Shown here: positions 8,053-17,589 of the stretch, in pieces | Layout of the letters: each line of letters begins with the position of its first letter | How positions within the stretch are numbered: position 1 is the first letter of the stretch | NCBI GenBank assembly: GCA_002839675.1 | Contig: PGYM01000001.1 | Location: forward strand, 796,683 to 860,682 | Direction: 5' to 3' | DNA from: Methanomicrobiales archaeon HGW-Methanomicrobiales-1 | Lineage (GTDB): Archaea > Halobacteriota > Methanomicrobia > Methanomicrobiales > Methanospirillaceae | Length of the DNA: 64,000 nt | Notes under the pieces: generated by a model | Database searches by the model: none | What the model was told of the DNA's origin: nothing | The model's input: the letters and a program-made list of their open reading frames with translations, nothing else | Translations under genes and position numbers: made by a program

Positions 8053-9867
8053 CTAAATCCGCTTGAACATGGCATCGAGATCTGCCCGGCTGAACCGGAT
8101 AATTGTCGGCCTTCCATGCGGACAGGTGAACGGGTTTTGTGTACGCCGGAGCTGGTTGACAATGCGCTGGCATTGTTCATGGGTACAGACCGTTCCTGCT
8201 TTGATCGCCCCGCGGCAGGCAATGATCCGGGTAAGTTTTTCCCGGCTGTTGACCGGACGCACCGGAACCGTGCTGACCAGATCACTGATGATCTCGTCAA
8301 TAATCGTGGTATCTTCCATCCGGCCAAGTACTACCGGCACGGCCCGGACAAGGTAGGATGTGTTGCCGAACTCTTCGAGCAGGAATCCCTCCTGTGCCAG
8401 TCCCGGGAGCAGTTCGCGCAGGATGGCTGCTTCCTTTGGCGTGCGATGGATAATGACCGGCGAAATGAGTTCCTGGGTAACGGGACTTCCCTGTGAACGC
8501 GCAATCACCTGTTCATAGAGGATGCGTTCATGGGCTGCATGCTGGTCGATAATCATCAGTTCATCGGTGACCGTGCGGACGAGAATGTAAATCCCGCCAA
8601 ATTCGCCGATAACTTCCATTGCCGGGAGAGGTGACTGGACTGGCGTGAGTCCGGTCAGGAGCTCGGTCTGGCGAAGGCGTTCGTCGGAATCAATGGTTCC
8701 TGCATGCGTGGATTCGCAGACCCCGGATGGTTCCGGGCCGGCCGGAATGTATTGCTGGTCCGGGATATATTGCCGGGCCGGTTTACTGTCCGTAAATTCC
8801 GGCAGGGAGACCGGTACCTGTGCGGGAGATTCTGCTACCGGGATCAGGTCATGGCTGAGCAGGGCATCCGATACGGCTTTTTTTATGATCTCGGTGATCT
8901 CTTTTTCCCGGGAGATCCTTACTAATTTTTTTGTCGGGTGGACGTTTACATCCACAAGGCCGGTATCAATCTGCAATGAGAGGAATGCCACCGGGAACCG
9001 GTCTTTGGCAAGCAAAGTTCCATAACCCGCCCTGACTGCCCCGTTGATGATGGATGAGGAGATGAAGCGCCCGTTGATGGATACCAGCATCCGTGCGGCA
9101 TCTTTTCGTGAAAGTGCCGGGCGTGAGATATACCCGGCGATCGTCATGATGGGAACGGTCGCCTCTACCGGGATCAGGTGCTTTACTGTGTCAGTACCAA
9201 AGAGGCGGGCGATGGTGTCGATTGTACGTGGTGACCGGTCGGTCACCATCTGTTCATGGTTATTGTAAAAAATGCGGAATGAGATCTCCGGGTGGGAGAA
9301 GCAGACCCCCTCCATGATCGTGTGGATATGAGCGAGTTCTGTGTTCACGCTTTTCAAAAATTTTTTCCGGGCCGGGGTATTGAAGAACAGATCTTCCACA
9401 AGGATGCTGGTACCTTCCGGTGTACCGATACCGGTCGTTTCTGTTACCGTGCCCCCGGAAACTATCATTTTTGTGCCGGCAATGGTACCTGAATTATGGG
9501 GTCTGGTGACGAGCGTTACGCGGGAAACTGCGGCAATACTGGCAAGGGCCTCGCCACGAAAACCGAGCGTACGGATGGTGTCGAGATCTTTGATGCCGGC
9601 AATCTTGCTGGTCGCGTGCGGTACAAATGCAAGCGCAGCATCCTGCGGTGACATGCCACACCCGTCATCAGTGATCCTGATGCTGCTGATTTTTCCATCC
9701 GATGCCAAAAGATCGATGCGGATCGTGCGGGCCCCGGCATCGATCGCATTCTCGACAAGTTCCTTGACTACAGACGCAGGGCGCTCAACAACCTCGCCGG
9801 CTGCTATCTTGTTGACTGTTGCCGGGTCAAGGATATGGATAACCGGGATGGAATCTTCGCGGCTCAT
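8053..9867 (-). CDS. mutL: DNA mismatch repair protein MutL
   Basis: MutL links mismatch recognition by MutS to strand incision. The N-terminal GHKL ATPase is complete: ELVENAIDAGA (36-46), DDGCGM (67-72) and GFRGEALASI (102-111). The C-terminal domain has the endonuclease motif DQHAAHERILYE (441-452), with ACRGAIKAG and CPHGRP near the end, so this is a nicking-type MutL as in organisms without MutH. It has 604 residues with a variable linker at about 340-415. Its ATG overlaps the mutS stop (ATGA), so the two are translationally coupled. MutS/MutL are generally regarded as bacterial imports in mesophilic euryarchaea. Confidence 0.96.
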   Translation of the reverse strand: MSREDSIPVIHILDPATVNKIAAGEVVERPASVVKELVENAIDAGARTIRIDLLASDGKISSIRITDDGCGMSPQDAALAFVPHATSKIAGIKDLDTIRTLGFRGEALASIAAVSRVTLVTRPHNSGTIAGTKMIVSGGTVTETTGIGTPEGTSILVEDLFFNTPARKKFLKSVNTELAHIHTIMEGVCFSHPEISFRIFYNNHEQMVTDRSPRTIDTIARLFGTDTVKHLIPVEATVPIMTIAGYISRPALSRKDAARMLVSINGRFISSSIINGAVRAGYGTLLAKDRFPVAFLSLQIDTGLVDVNVHPTKKLVRISREKEITEIIKKAVSDALLSHDLIPVAESPAQVPVSLPEFTDSKPARQYIPDQQYIPAGPEPSGVCESTHAGTIDSDERLRQTELLTGLTPVQSPLPAMEVIGEFGGIYILVRTVTDELMIIDQHAAHERILYEQVIARSQGSPVTQELISPVIIHRTPKEAAILRELLPGLAQEGFLLEEFGNTSYLVRAVPVVLGRMEDTTIIDEIISDLVSTVPVRPVNSREKLTRIIACRGAIKAGTVCTHEQCQRIVNQLRRTQNPFTCPHGRPTIIRFSRADLDAMFKRI

Positions 9868-12593
9868 GGCGTCGTGTTCCGGTCCAGGGTCTTTTTGAGT
9901 TCGGCAATCTTTGCAAGCGCCTGCATGGGGGTCATCTCGTCCGGGTTGACCCGGGCAAGTGCCCGGAGCGTGGGGTGTTCAACAGGAATGACCGGTTCTG
10001 CTGCATTATCGACAAGGAGGATCTGCGTATAGCGCTGGGGGCGGGTGCCGGCCGGGACGGCCCGGTTCATACTCTCGGAGAGGAGCACTTCTGCCCGCTC
10101 GGTTACTTTTTTCGGGATGCCGGCAAGGCGGGCCACATGGATACCATAACTCTTATCCGTGGCACCGGGGATGAGTTTTCGCAAAAATACCACCTCTTCT
10201 TTGGTCTCTTTTACCGCGAAATGATAATTTTTCACCCGTTTGAGTTGCTCTTCCATGGCGATCAGTTCGTGGAAGTGCGTGGCAAAAAGGGTCTTTGGGC
10301 CGGTGGTAGTTTTGCCGTGCAGGTATTCGAGCACTGCTTTTGCAATCGAGCACCCGTCCACCGTGCTGGTTCCCCGGCCAATCTCGTCAAGAATAACGAG
10401 GCTCTTTGTCGTAAAATTATTCAGGATATTTGCCAGTTCGAGCATCTCGACAAAAAAGGTACTCTGCCCGCTTGCGAGATCATCGAAAGCCCCGACCCGC
10501 GTGAAGACCCGGTCAAGGATGCCGATGCTGGCATGACGGGCGGGAACAAAACTTCCGGCCTGCGCCATGATGCAGCAGAGGGCGACCGTGCGCATGTAGG
10601 TGGATTTACCCGCCATGTTGGCCCCGGTGATGATCATGATCTGGGTCTGGCTGCCCGAAAGTTCGGTATCATTGGGAACAAATCCTCCCGCAACCCCCTG
10701 TTCCACGACAGGATGACGCCCGTCCCGGATCATGATCGCATCGCCGTCATTGAGCTGCGGGCGCACATAGTCCCGGGTCTGGGCAACTTCGGCAAGCGCA
10801 GCCGCAACGTCGAGCGTTGCGATTCCTGCGGCAATTGACTGGAGGAAATCGACCTGTTTCTGCAGGGTTTCTATAAGTTTGGTATAGAGCTCCCGTTCGA
10901 GCGCTAGCACCCGCTCATCGGCATTGGTGATGAGGGTCTCTTTTTCCCGGAGTGCGGGGAGCGTATACCGCTCTCCCGTTGCCGTTGTCTGCTTGCGCTC
11001 ATAATGCGCCGGGACAAGGTGCAGGTTGGGTTTGGTGATATCGATATAGTAGCCGAAGATCCGGTTATATCCGATCTTTAACGACTTTATCCCCGTCAGT
11101 TCGCGTTCCTTTGCCTGCAGTTCAACAATCCAGTCCTTGCCGGAGTGCAGGACTACCGTGATCTCATCGAGTGCCGGGGAATACCCGCGCCGGATCACAC
11201 CGCCATTGCGGGCAATGGCCGGGGGTTCGTCAACGATCGCTCGCTGGATAAGATCAATGGTCTCCGGAAGATCCCGGATCTGTTCGAATGCTTCCTGCAA
11301 CAGCCGGGGCTGGTTTTTAGTACCCAGTTCTTCTAATGGCTTCCTGAGTTCCGGCAGCGTGCTGAGCGATTCTGCAAGAGCGAGGAGATCGCGTGGCCCG
11401 GCATTGCCGTACGCGATACGGGCTGCAATCCGTTCGATATCTGCCACACGGGAGAGATGAGAGCGCAGGGCAAGCCGTTCTGCGGTATGTCCTGCAAGGT
11501 ACTCGACTGCATCGAGCCGGTTGTTAATGGCGTCAATGTCGGTGAGCGGCCGGCTCAGGTTCCGGCTCAAGAGCCGGCTTCCCATGGATGTTTTTGTGAG
11601 ATTTAGGCAGGAGAAGAGGGTTGCGCCTTTCGATCCTCCGCGGATGCTCTCCATCACTTCGAGATTGCGCAGGGTGATGGCATCGAGCATCATGCTCTGG
11701 GCCGATGTGCGCCGTGACATGCTGGAGATATGGGGGAGCTGGGAGTACTGGGTTTCCTGGGCATAGGCAAGTGCTGCCCCTGCTGCACCAACTGCTGCCG
11801 GTTCATCATCGCATCCGTACCCTGCAAGTGAGGGAACGCGGAAGTGAGATGTGAGAAGGCGGTTGGCCCGTTCCTCGTCAAACTGTGCATCCGGAACCTT
11901 GGAGACCAGGACGCCGCGTTCCCGGATACGCTCTTCCAGATCCTGCGTTACGGAAGATGGCAGGATACACTCTGCCGGGTGATACCGGGCAATCTCTGAC
12001 AGGATATTCTGGTGATGGGCGTCCTGCTCGATAGTGGTGACAAAAAATTCACCGGTTGATATATCGAGCAGCGCTATTCCCCATAGGTTTTTCCTGTTAT
12101 CCGGGCAGATGGCCATCAGGTACGTAGCCGCGGACGAGGAGAGCATGGATGAATCGATAACCGTGCCGGGCGTAATCACCCGCACGATCTCCCGCTTCAC
12201 GATCCCTTTTGCGGTTTTGGGATCTTCGACCTGATCGCAGATGGCAACCTTGTAGCCTTTGCCGATCAGTTTTGCGATATAACCGTCAATTGCGTGATAG
12301 GGGACACCGGCAAGCGGGATGGGATTGTCGCCAATCTTTGACCGGGACGTGAGCACGATCTCCAGTTCCCGGGAGATGATCTTTGCATCCTCTTCAAAGG
12401 TCTCGTAGAAATCGCCGATGCGGAACAGGAGGACGGTATCGGCAAATTTCTCCTTGAGCTCGCGGTACTGCCGCATAACCGGGGTAAGGCGGGGGCCTGC
12501 CAGTTCTGTATCGGATTCTGCCTGAGGAGACTCACGGACCATGGGTGCAGAAATGTAGCCTTCCGGATCAATTAATACCGATCTTTTATGCAC
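9864..12593 (-). CDS. mutS: DNA mismatch repair protein MutS
   Basis: Mismatch-binding ATPase of the MutS1 type. The mismatch-reading Phe-x-Glu lies in GDFYETFEEDA (residues 61-70), domain II follows, and the P-loop TGANMAGKST is at 656-665, with the LDEIGRGTST Walker B region after it. It has 909 residues from the GTG at 12593. The ATG at 12542 (MVRESP) is an equally possible start, since family homology begins only at about LTPVMRQYRELK. It is the upstream partner of mutL. The membrane protease gene upstream ends 8 bases before the GTG. Confidence 0.95.
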   Translation of the reverse strand: MHKRSVLIDPEGYISAPMVRESPQAESDTELAGPRLTPVMRQYRELKEKFADTVLLFRIGDFYETFEEDAKIISRELEIVLTSRSKIGDNPIPLAGVPYHAIDGYIAKLIGKGYKVAICDQVEDPKTAKGIVKREIVRVITPGTVIDSSMLSSSAATYLMAICPDNRKNLWGIALLDISTGEFFVTTIEQDAHHQNILSEIARYHPAECILPSSVTQDLEERIRERGVLVSKVPDAQFDEERANRLLTSHFRVPSLAGYGCDDEPAAVGAAGAALAYAQETQYSQLPHISSMSRRTSAQSMMLDAITLRNLEVMESIRGGSKGATLFSCLNLTKTSMGSRLLSRNLSRPLTDIDAINNRLDAVEYLAGHTAERLALRSHLSRVADIERIAARIAYGNAGPRDLLALAESLSTLPELRKPLEELGTKNQPRLLQEAFEQIRDLPETIDLIQRAIVDEPPAIARNGGVIRRGYSPALDEITVVLHSGKDWIVELQAKERELTGIKSLKIGYNRIFGYYIDITKPNLHLVPAHYERKQTTATGERYTLPALREKETLITNADERVLALERELYTKLIETLQKQVDFLQSIAAGIATLDVAAALAEVAQTRDYVRPQLNDGDAIMIRDGRHPVVEQGVAGGFVPNDTELSGSQTQIMIITGANMAGKSTYMRTVALCCIMAQAGSFVPARHASIGILDRVFTRVGAFDDLASGQSTFFVEMLELANILNNFTTKSLVILDEIGRGTSTVDGCSIAKAVLEYLHGKTTTGPKTLFATHFHELIAMEEQLKRVKNYHFAVKETKEEVVFLRKLIPGATDKSYGIHVARLAGIPKKVTERAEVLLSESMNRAVPAGTRPQRYTQILLVDNAAEPVIPVEHPTLRALARVNPDEMTPMQALAKIAELKKTLDRNTTP

Positions 12594-12600
12594 TCCCTGC

Positions 12601-13329
12601 TCATGCAGGGTGCCGGTGGAGACAGATGATGATAAGGGGAGACGAGAGCATCAGCGCTATCAGCCCGAAACCAAGCCCAAGGGCAAATCCCATGCCAATG
12701 ATGCGCATGATTTCCGTAAGAATACTGACTGACAAAGGGTTCTGGCTCCAGAGTACGAGTATACTGGCGATGGCAAGGATGCAGCACCCGATGGCTGCGT
12801 TTTTCATATCCTGCATGCTCGGCGCTGCTGACAGGATAAGACTGAGTACCAGGTACAGGTAAAGAAGAAACCATGCATTGAATTGCACTACGAGATTCTG
12901 GGTAAATGTTCCCAGAATTGCACCCCCGGTTAATATTACGGTATCCGGTGAATCGAAGGTGAGGGGAAGCGCCGGGAATATACAGCCGAAGTATGTTGAA
13001 AAAATCCATGTGCAGAATGCGAGCACAAGGGGGATACCAAAAAGTGGTGCGGTACTTATCACAACATTTCCCATGACCGGAATCGCCGGGGGATTGTAGG
13101 TGACGGATCCACCGCCTTTTGAGAAAAGCACCACCTTTTGGATTTTTGCCCCGGTGATCAGGCAACCGAGTACATGGGCGCATTCATGGACAACAACGCC
13201 GGGTGCGCGCAGGAAATAGTAAAAAAACCTGACCGGTATACACCGGGCCCAGAGAAAATCCAGTGCCAGCGAGATGAGGATAACCGCAATGCCTGTTGCA
13301 ATGACGAGGAGATACCCGGCAATATCCAT
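12601..13329 (-). CDS. Integral membrane zinc metalloprotease, M50-like
   Basis: A membrane protein with six or more hydrophobic segments. The zinc motif HECAH at residues 48-52 sits at the end of a helix after VRFFYYFLRAPGVVV, followed by a glycine-rich stretch (SKGGGSVTYNPPAIP), which is the arrangement of site-2-protease-like M50 enzymes and their relatives. The third metal ligand (NPDG-type motif) is not obvious, so proteolytic activity is uncertain. It is probably co-transcribed with mutS-mutL (8 bases apart), although no functional link is known. Confidence 0.7.
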   Translation of the reverse strand: MDIAGYLLVIATGIAVILISLALDFLWARCIPVRFFYYFLRAPGVVVHECAHVLGCLITGAKIQKVVLFSKGGGSVTYNPPAIPVMGNVVISTAPLFGIPLVLAFCTWIFSTYFGCIFPALPLTFDSPDTVILTGGAILGTFTQNLVVQFNAWFLLYLYLVLSLILSAAPSMQDMKNAAIGCCILAIASILVLWSQNPLSVSILTEIMRIIGMGFALGLGFGLIALMLSSPLIIICLHRHPA

Positions 13330-13440
13330 GAAAAATCCTTAAATTATCTTGTACTGTTGGCGGCATTTATCATAACCTGAGTGATTTCGCCCGATTGTAC
13401 TTCTGAAAGGCTCATAATGTCAGCGCGCCCATGAGGCATT

Positions 13441-15606
13441 ATGCTGCCGGAAGTTCCTTTGGCCGATAACGGACGGGAAGGCGACAAAATTCATAACCGG
13501 CTGATGCACGAGAAGAGCCCGTACCTGCTCCAGCATGCGGGAAACCCGGTGGACTGGTACCCGTGGGGCGAGGAAGCTTTTTTGCGGGCTGCCCGCGAGG
13601 ATAAACCGGTCTTTCTGTCGATTGGGTATGCGACCTGCCACTGGTGTCACGTGATGGCGCATGAATCGTTTGAAGATAGTGATGTGGCTGCCCTGCTCAA
13701 CCGGGATTTTATTTCCATAAAAGTCGATCGCGAGGAGCGACCGGATATCGATAGCGTTTACATGGAAATCTGCCAGCAGATGGCGGGACAGGGCGGCTGG
13801 CCGCTGACGATCGTTATGACCCCGGAGAAAAAGCCGTTTTTTGCTGCCACGTACATTCCCAAAGAGACCCGGTTTTCCATGATGGGCCTGCTCACCCTCC
13901 TTCCCCGGATTACCCAAATGTGGCGGGAACAGCGATCGGATCTCATCCGGTCCGGTGACCGGGTAATTGCTGCCATTTCTGGCCCGGCGAGATCTCCTTA
14001 CGGAACAAAACCGGATAGCGAGCTCCTTGATGAAGGCTATAACGCTCTGCTCCTCCACTTCGATCCCGTGTACGGGGGATTTGGTAATGCCCCGAAATTT
14101 CCCACACCTCATACCCTTCTCTTCCTGCTCAGGTACGCCGTGAGAAAAGCAGATTCCCGGGCACTCTCAATGGTGGAAAAAACCTTTCATGCGATACGGA
14201 ATGGTGGCATCTACGATCACCTGGGAGGGGGTATCCACCGGTACTCGACCGATGCAAAATGGCATGTGCCTCACTTTGAGAAGATGCTCTACGACCAGGC
14301 CCTGCTGGTGATGGCAGGTACTGAAGCGTACCAGGCAACAAAGAACCCGGAGTACCAGAAGATCGTTGAGGATATAATCAGTTATATCATGCGGCAACTC
14401 TATTCACCCGAGGGGGCTTTTTTCTCGGCTGAAGATGCTGACAGCCCGGGGGGAGAGGGCGCATTTTATGTCTGGACCCTGCAAGAGTTCGAACAGGTGC
14501 TGGGAACCGATGATGCCGCGCTTGCAGCGCTGGTATATGGGGTGACCCTGCAGGGCAATTTCCAGGATCCTGAGCGGGGTGCCGGGTATAACATTCTGTC
14601 CCGTCATCAGCCACTCACCGCTATTGCCGCATCCCTGGAAATTGCTGAGCCGGAGCTGGTTCTACGCATAGAATCGATTCGCACCCGGCTTTTTGCAGCA
14701 AGGGAGCAGCGGCCCCGTCCTTTGCTCGATGACAAGGTGCTCGCTGACTGGAACGGGTTGTGCATTGCAGCACTTGCACAGGCCGGGCGGGTTTTTAATA
14801 ATCCGGCCTATGAAGAAGTTGCAAAAAAAGCCATGCAGTTTGTCCTGACACGGATGCGCAGCAGCGACGGGGGTCTCCTGCACCGGTACCGCAACGGGGA
14901 TGCAGCAATTCCGGGATTTGCTGATGATTATGCCTTCATCATCCATGCGCTCATCGAACTCTATGAATCCAGCTTCGATGAACAATTCCTTATCACCGCT
15001 TTGGAACTGAATAGCTATTTTTCCGGGCATTTCTGGGATGGAAAAAATGATGGTTTTTTCACCGTATCGGATACTGCCGAAGCACTGATCCTTCGCAAGA
15101 AGGAGATTTATGATGGTGCCATTCCTTCCGGGAACTCTGTTGCATTTATGAACCTGGTGCGATTATCCCGGTTGACCGGTGATGCTTTGTTAGAAGAGAG
15201 AGCATCTGCCCTTTCGCGCAGCTTTTCCGGAACCCTGAGCCAGTCCCCGTCATCGTACTCATGGTTCCTCTGCGGGCTCGATCAGGTTCTCCTGTCCCAG
15301 GATGTAGTGATTGTTGGCGATCGTAATGCCGAGGACACGAAGGCGTTGATTCTCGCACTGCGATCGGATTACCTGCCCTCGGTAACCATCATGCAGATTT
15401 CATACGGCCCGCAGGCATCGGCAATCGCAGATATCGCCTCCTTTACCCGGGACCTTGTCATGATCGAGGGAAAGGCAACTGCCTATATCTGTTCCGGTCA
15501 TGCCTGTTCGTTACCGGTCACGGATCCCGAAATATTCCTTTCAACATTGGATTTATCAAAAAAGGATAAAAAAATTAAAGATTTTTCAGCGCTACGAGAT
15601 CCTTGA
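13441..15606 (+). CDS. DUF255/YyaL (SPATA20-type) thioredoxin-domain protein
   Basis: A large soluble protein of 721 residues. The N-terminal thioredoxin-like domain begins [20 protein letters not shown] and has CHWC at 66-69. The remaining 500 residues form an alpha/alpha toroid like N-acyl-glucosamine epimerases and glycosidases ([18 protein letters not shown]-like segments). The family occurs in bacteria, archaea and animals, but its biochemical role is unsettled. The start may be at 13504 (MHEKSP), where homology begins. Its 3' end overlaps the convergent flavin-protein gene by 32 bases. Confidence 0.88.
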   Translation: MLPEVPLADNGREGDKIHNRLMHEKSPYLLQHAGNPVDWYPWGEEAFLRAAREDKPVFLSIGYATCHWCHVMAHESFEDSDVAALLNRDFISIKVDREERPDIDSVYMEICQQMAGQGGWPLTIVMTPEKKPFFAATYIPKETRFSMMGLLTLLPRITQMWREQRSDLIRSGDRVIAAISGPARSPYGTKPDSELLDEGYNALLLHFDPVYGGFGNAPKFPTPHTLLFLLRYAVRKADSRALSMVEKTFHAIRNGGIYDHLGGGIHRYSTDAKWHVPHFEKMLYDQALLVMAGTEAYQATKNPEYQKIVEDIISYIMRQLYSPEGAFFSAEDADSPGGEGAFYVWTLQEFEQVLGTDDAALAALVYGVTLQGNFQDPERGAGYNILSRHQPLTAIAASLEIAEPELVLRIESIRTRLFAAREQRPRPLLDDKVLADWNGLCIAALAQAGRVFNNPAYEEVAKKAMQFVLTRMRSSDGGLLHRYRNGDAAIPGFADDYAFIIHALIELYESSFDEQFLITALELNSYFSGHFWDGKNDGFFTVSDTAEALILRKKEIYDGAIPSGNSVAFMNLVRLSRLTGDALLEERASALSRSFSGTLSQSPSSYSWFLCGLDQVLLSQDVVIVGDRNAEDTKALILALRSDYLPSVTIMQISYGPQASAIADIASFTRDLVMIEGKATAYICSGHACSLPVTDPEIFLSTLDLSKKDKKIKDFSALRDP

Positions 15607-16051
15607 CCCCGACCAGTTTCCAGACAAGCGAGCGTTCTTCTTTACCGATTGCAGCCGGGGGGTCCAGCGGTGAATGACCCAGTGCTGCAAGGATATTGCA
15701 CGACAGGTTACGTTCGACAATAAGGTCCACGAACTTTTCCCGGATGATCTTCTTCTCGATCGAATCGTGGACTTCTTCTAAATATCCCTGCAGGGTCACA
15801 AACGTGTAGGATGAGAGATCTTTTGTGTATTTTTCGATCTCTACCGATACATAGGGGCTTTTGCGGAAATAATCGATCTTTTTCCCGTACTTTGTCGAGA
15901 GGAAATAGAGAAACGAACCGTCAAAAACGTATAAAAACGGTGCTATATACGGGTATTTTTCCCCCTGGAATGCGATACGGCAGATGTATCCTTTCTCGAT
16001 CAGGTGGTCGTATTCCTGTTTTTCCATCCTTGGGATCTTGATTATTTCCAT
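15575..16051 (-). CDS. Pyridoxamine 5'-phosphate oxidase-like FMN-binding protein
   Basis: A split-barrel flavin protein of 158 residues. The fold shows in [37 protein letters not shown] and YVSVEIEKY, the FMN-contact strands of the PNPOx-like family. Members in anaerobes often act as flavin reductases or nitroreductase-like detoxifiers, but the substrate cannot be read from the sequence. It starts with MEIIKIPRM and its end overlaps the convergent DUF255 gene. Confidence 0.75.
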   Translation of the reverse strand: MEIIKIPRMEKQEYDHLIEKGYICRIAFQGEKYPYIAPFLYVFDGSFLYFLSTKYGKKIDYFRKSPYVSVEIEKYTKDLSSYTFVTLQGYLEEVHDSIEKKIIREKFVDLIVERNLSCNILAALGHSPLDPPAAIGKEERSLVWKLVGVKDLVALKNL

Positions 16052-16135
16052 ATATTCACAACAATCTGCATTTCCTTACCAAAGGAGATAAACCTTGTTA
16101 ATTTTTGCCCGGATAAAAAAAAAAGATCCCGGTAA

Positions 16136-17503
16136 TTATTTTTCAATAGCGAATCCTGCACGTTTCCACGCGGTCATTCCTCCCAGCACATTGGTCAGGT
16201 TTGTATAGTTATGGAAGGCGAGGATGCTTCCTGCAAGACTTCCCTTGTAACCTGCATCGCAGATGACGATAACCGGTACATCTTTTGGGACCTCATCGAA
16301 ATGATCGGGAAGTTCTCCGATATACCGGTGGTGCGCATGCCGGATATGACCCACGGAATTCCAGTTTTTGCTATCCCTTACGTCAAGAATATACGGGGAT
16401 TCGTTCTCGAGACGTGCCCTGAGCTGCTGCACGGAGCAGGTGGGAAGAACAGCGATCTCCTGGGCAGATTTTGTCCACAGGGGAAAACCACCGGTAAGAT
16501 ATCCTGCAATATTGTCGTAACCCAGCCGGATGAAATGACGCTGCACGGCATCAAGCGAGAGATTAAAATCATCGATAATAACGATCGGCTGCTCGTAATT
16601 GAGGATCCATCCCATAAACGCGGGGAGCCCCTCGCGCCAGATAGAGATACTTCCCGGGATATACCCTGCGCCAAAGCTCGTGGGTGAACGGATATCCAGT
16701 ACCTGGCATCCCGATTTCCTGAGGGTATTTATTTCACTGACCGAAAGGGGCCTGAGATCAGGAATTCTCTGCAGGAGCGGGGCACCTTCCTTGTTGTACT
16801 GCTCCATTTTCCTGAAATAGGGGGGAACATAGGGAGATTCTTTGATCTTTGCAGAGACAAACGCCTGTTGGTCCATCAGGAGCCAGCAGTTTGTTATTTT
16901 TTCGTATCCGGCTGTGGTAAACGGGTGATCGGCAATATCCCCCCCACACACTGAGCCGGCACCGTGGGCTGGACATATGATGGTGCCATCCCCGAGCGGG
17001 AGGATTTTTGTCGTGATGCTCTGGTAAATTTTTGCTGCCATCTCTGCATTGCGATTCGTGCCATAGAAATCTGTCCGGGCAATATCGCCGGAAAAAAGAG
17101 TGTCGCCGCAGAAAACCATGTAGGGTTGTGGTGAAACTTCCTTATCGGTGAGGACAAGAGAGATGCTCTCTTCCGTATGTCCCGGGGTTTCTATTACCCT
17201 GAGTTCAAGCGAACCAAACCGGAAAACATCGCCTTCCCGAACGGGTCTGCCATACGAAAAAGCCATGGCTGCACCGTGGTATATCGCAGCACCGCAGCGG
17301 GAAGCAAGTTCCTGCGATCCGATGACATAATCTTCATTCCGGTGCGTTTCGAAAATATGGGTGATCACCAGATCATTTTTCCGGGCAATTTCAAGATAAA
17401 TCTCACAGTCCCTGCGCGGGTCAATTACCGCAGCCTGCCCGCCTGAACCGATAAGATAGGAAATATGAGAAATTCCTTCAGAAATAATCCGCTCAAACAA
17501 CAT
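16136..17503 (-). CDS. Metallo-beta-lactamase fold protein with two rhodanese domains
   Basis: It has 455 residues: an N-terminal MBL domain of the persulfide-dioxygenase/glyoxalase-II type (1-240), then two rhodanese domains. The usual HxHxDH metal motif is replaced by THRNEDY (53-59), while the later GHTEES and PAHGAGS histidines remain; this variant is known in MBL-rhodanese fusions. The first rhodanese lacks a catalytic cysteine. The second has it (VIVICDAGYKGS, near residue 416). A role in persulfide or sulfur transfer is likely, but the metal site may be altered or absent. Confidence 0.82.
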   Translation of the reverse strand: MLFERIISEGISHISYLIGSGGQAAVIDPRRDCEIYLEIARKNDLVITHIFETHRNEDYVIGSQELASRCGAAIYHGAAMAFSYGRPVREGDVFRFGSLELRVIETPGHTEESISLVLTDKEVSPQPYMVFCGDTLFSGDIARTDFYGTNRNAEMAAKIYQSITTKILPLGDGTIICPAHGAGSVCGGDIADHPFTTAGYEKITNCWLLMDQQAFVSAKIKESPYVPPYFRKMEQYNKEGAPLLQRIPDLRPLSVSEINTLRKSGCQVLDIRSPTSFGAGYIPGSISIWREGLPAFMGWILNYEQPIVIIDDFNLSLDAVQRHFIRLGYDNIAGYLTGGFPLWTKSAQEIAVLPTCSVQQLRARLENESPYILDVRDSKNWNSVGHIRHAHHRYIGELPDHFDEVPKDVPVIVICDAGYKGSLAGSILAFHNYTNLTNVLGGMTAWKRAGFAIEK

Positions 17504-17589
17504 TGTCTTTTCACCAGTACTCTGGAACTATATTTCCGGTTGGTAAAAATGTTCTGAAGAGTGGAGGACTCGTATCAGGACCTGCACGC

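Noticed and set aside
9975-10838. Long open frame (287 codons) on the plus strand
   Set aside because: Lies wholly antisense to mutS, has no domain character and reflects the GC-rich codon pattern of mutS.
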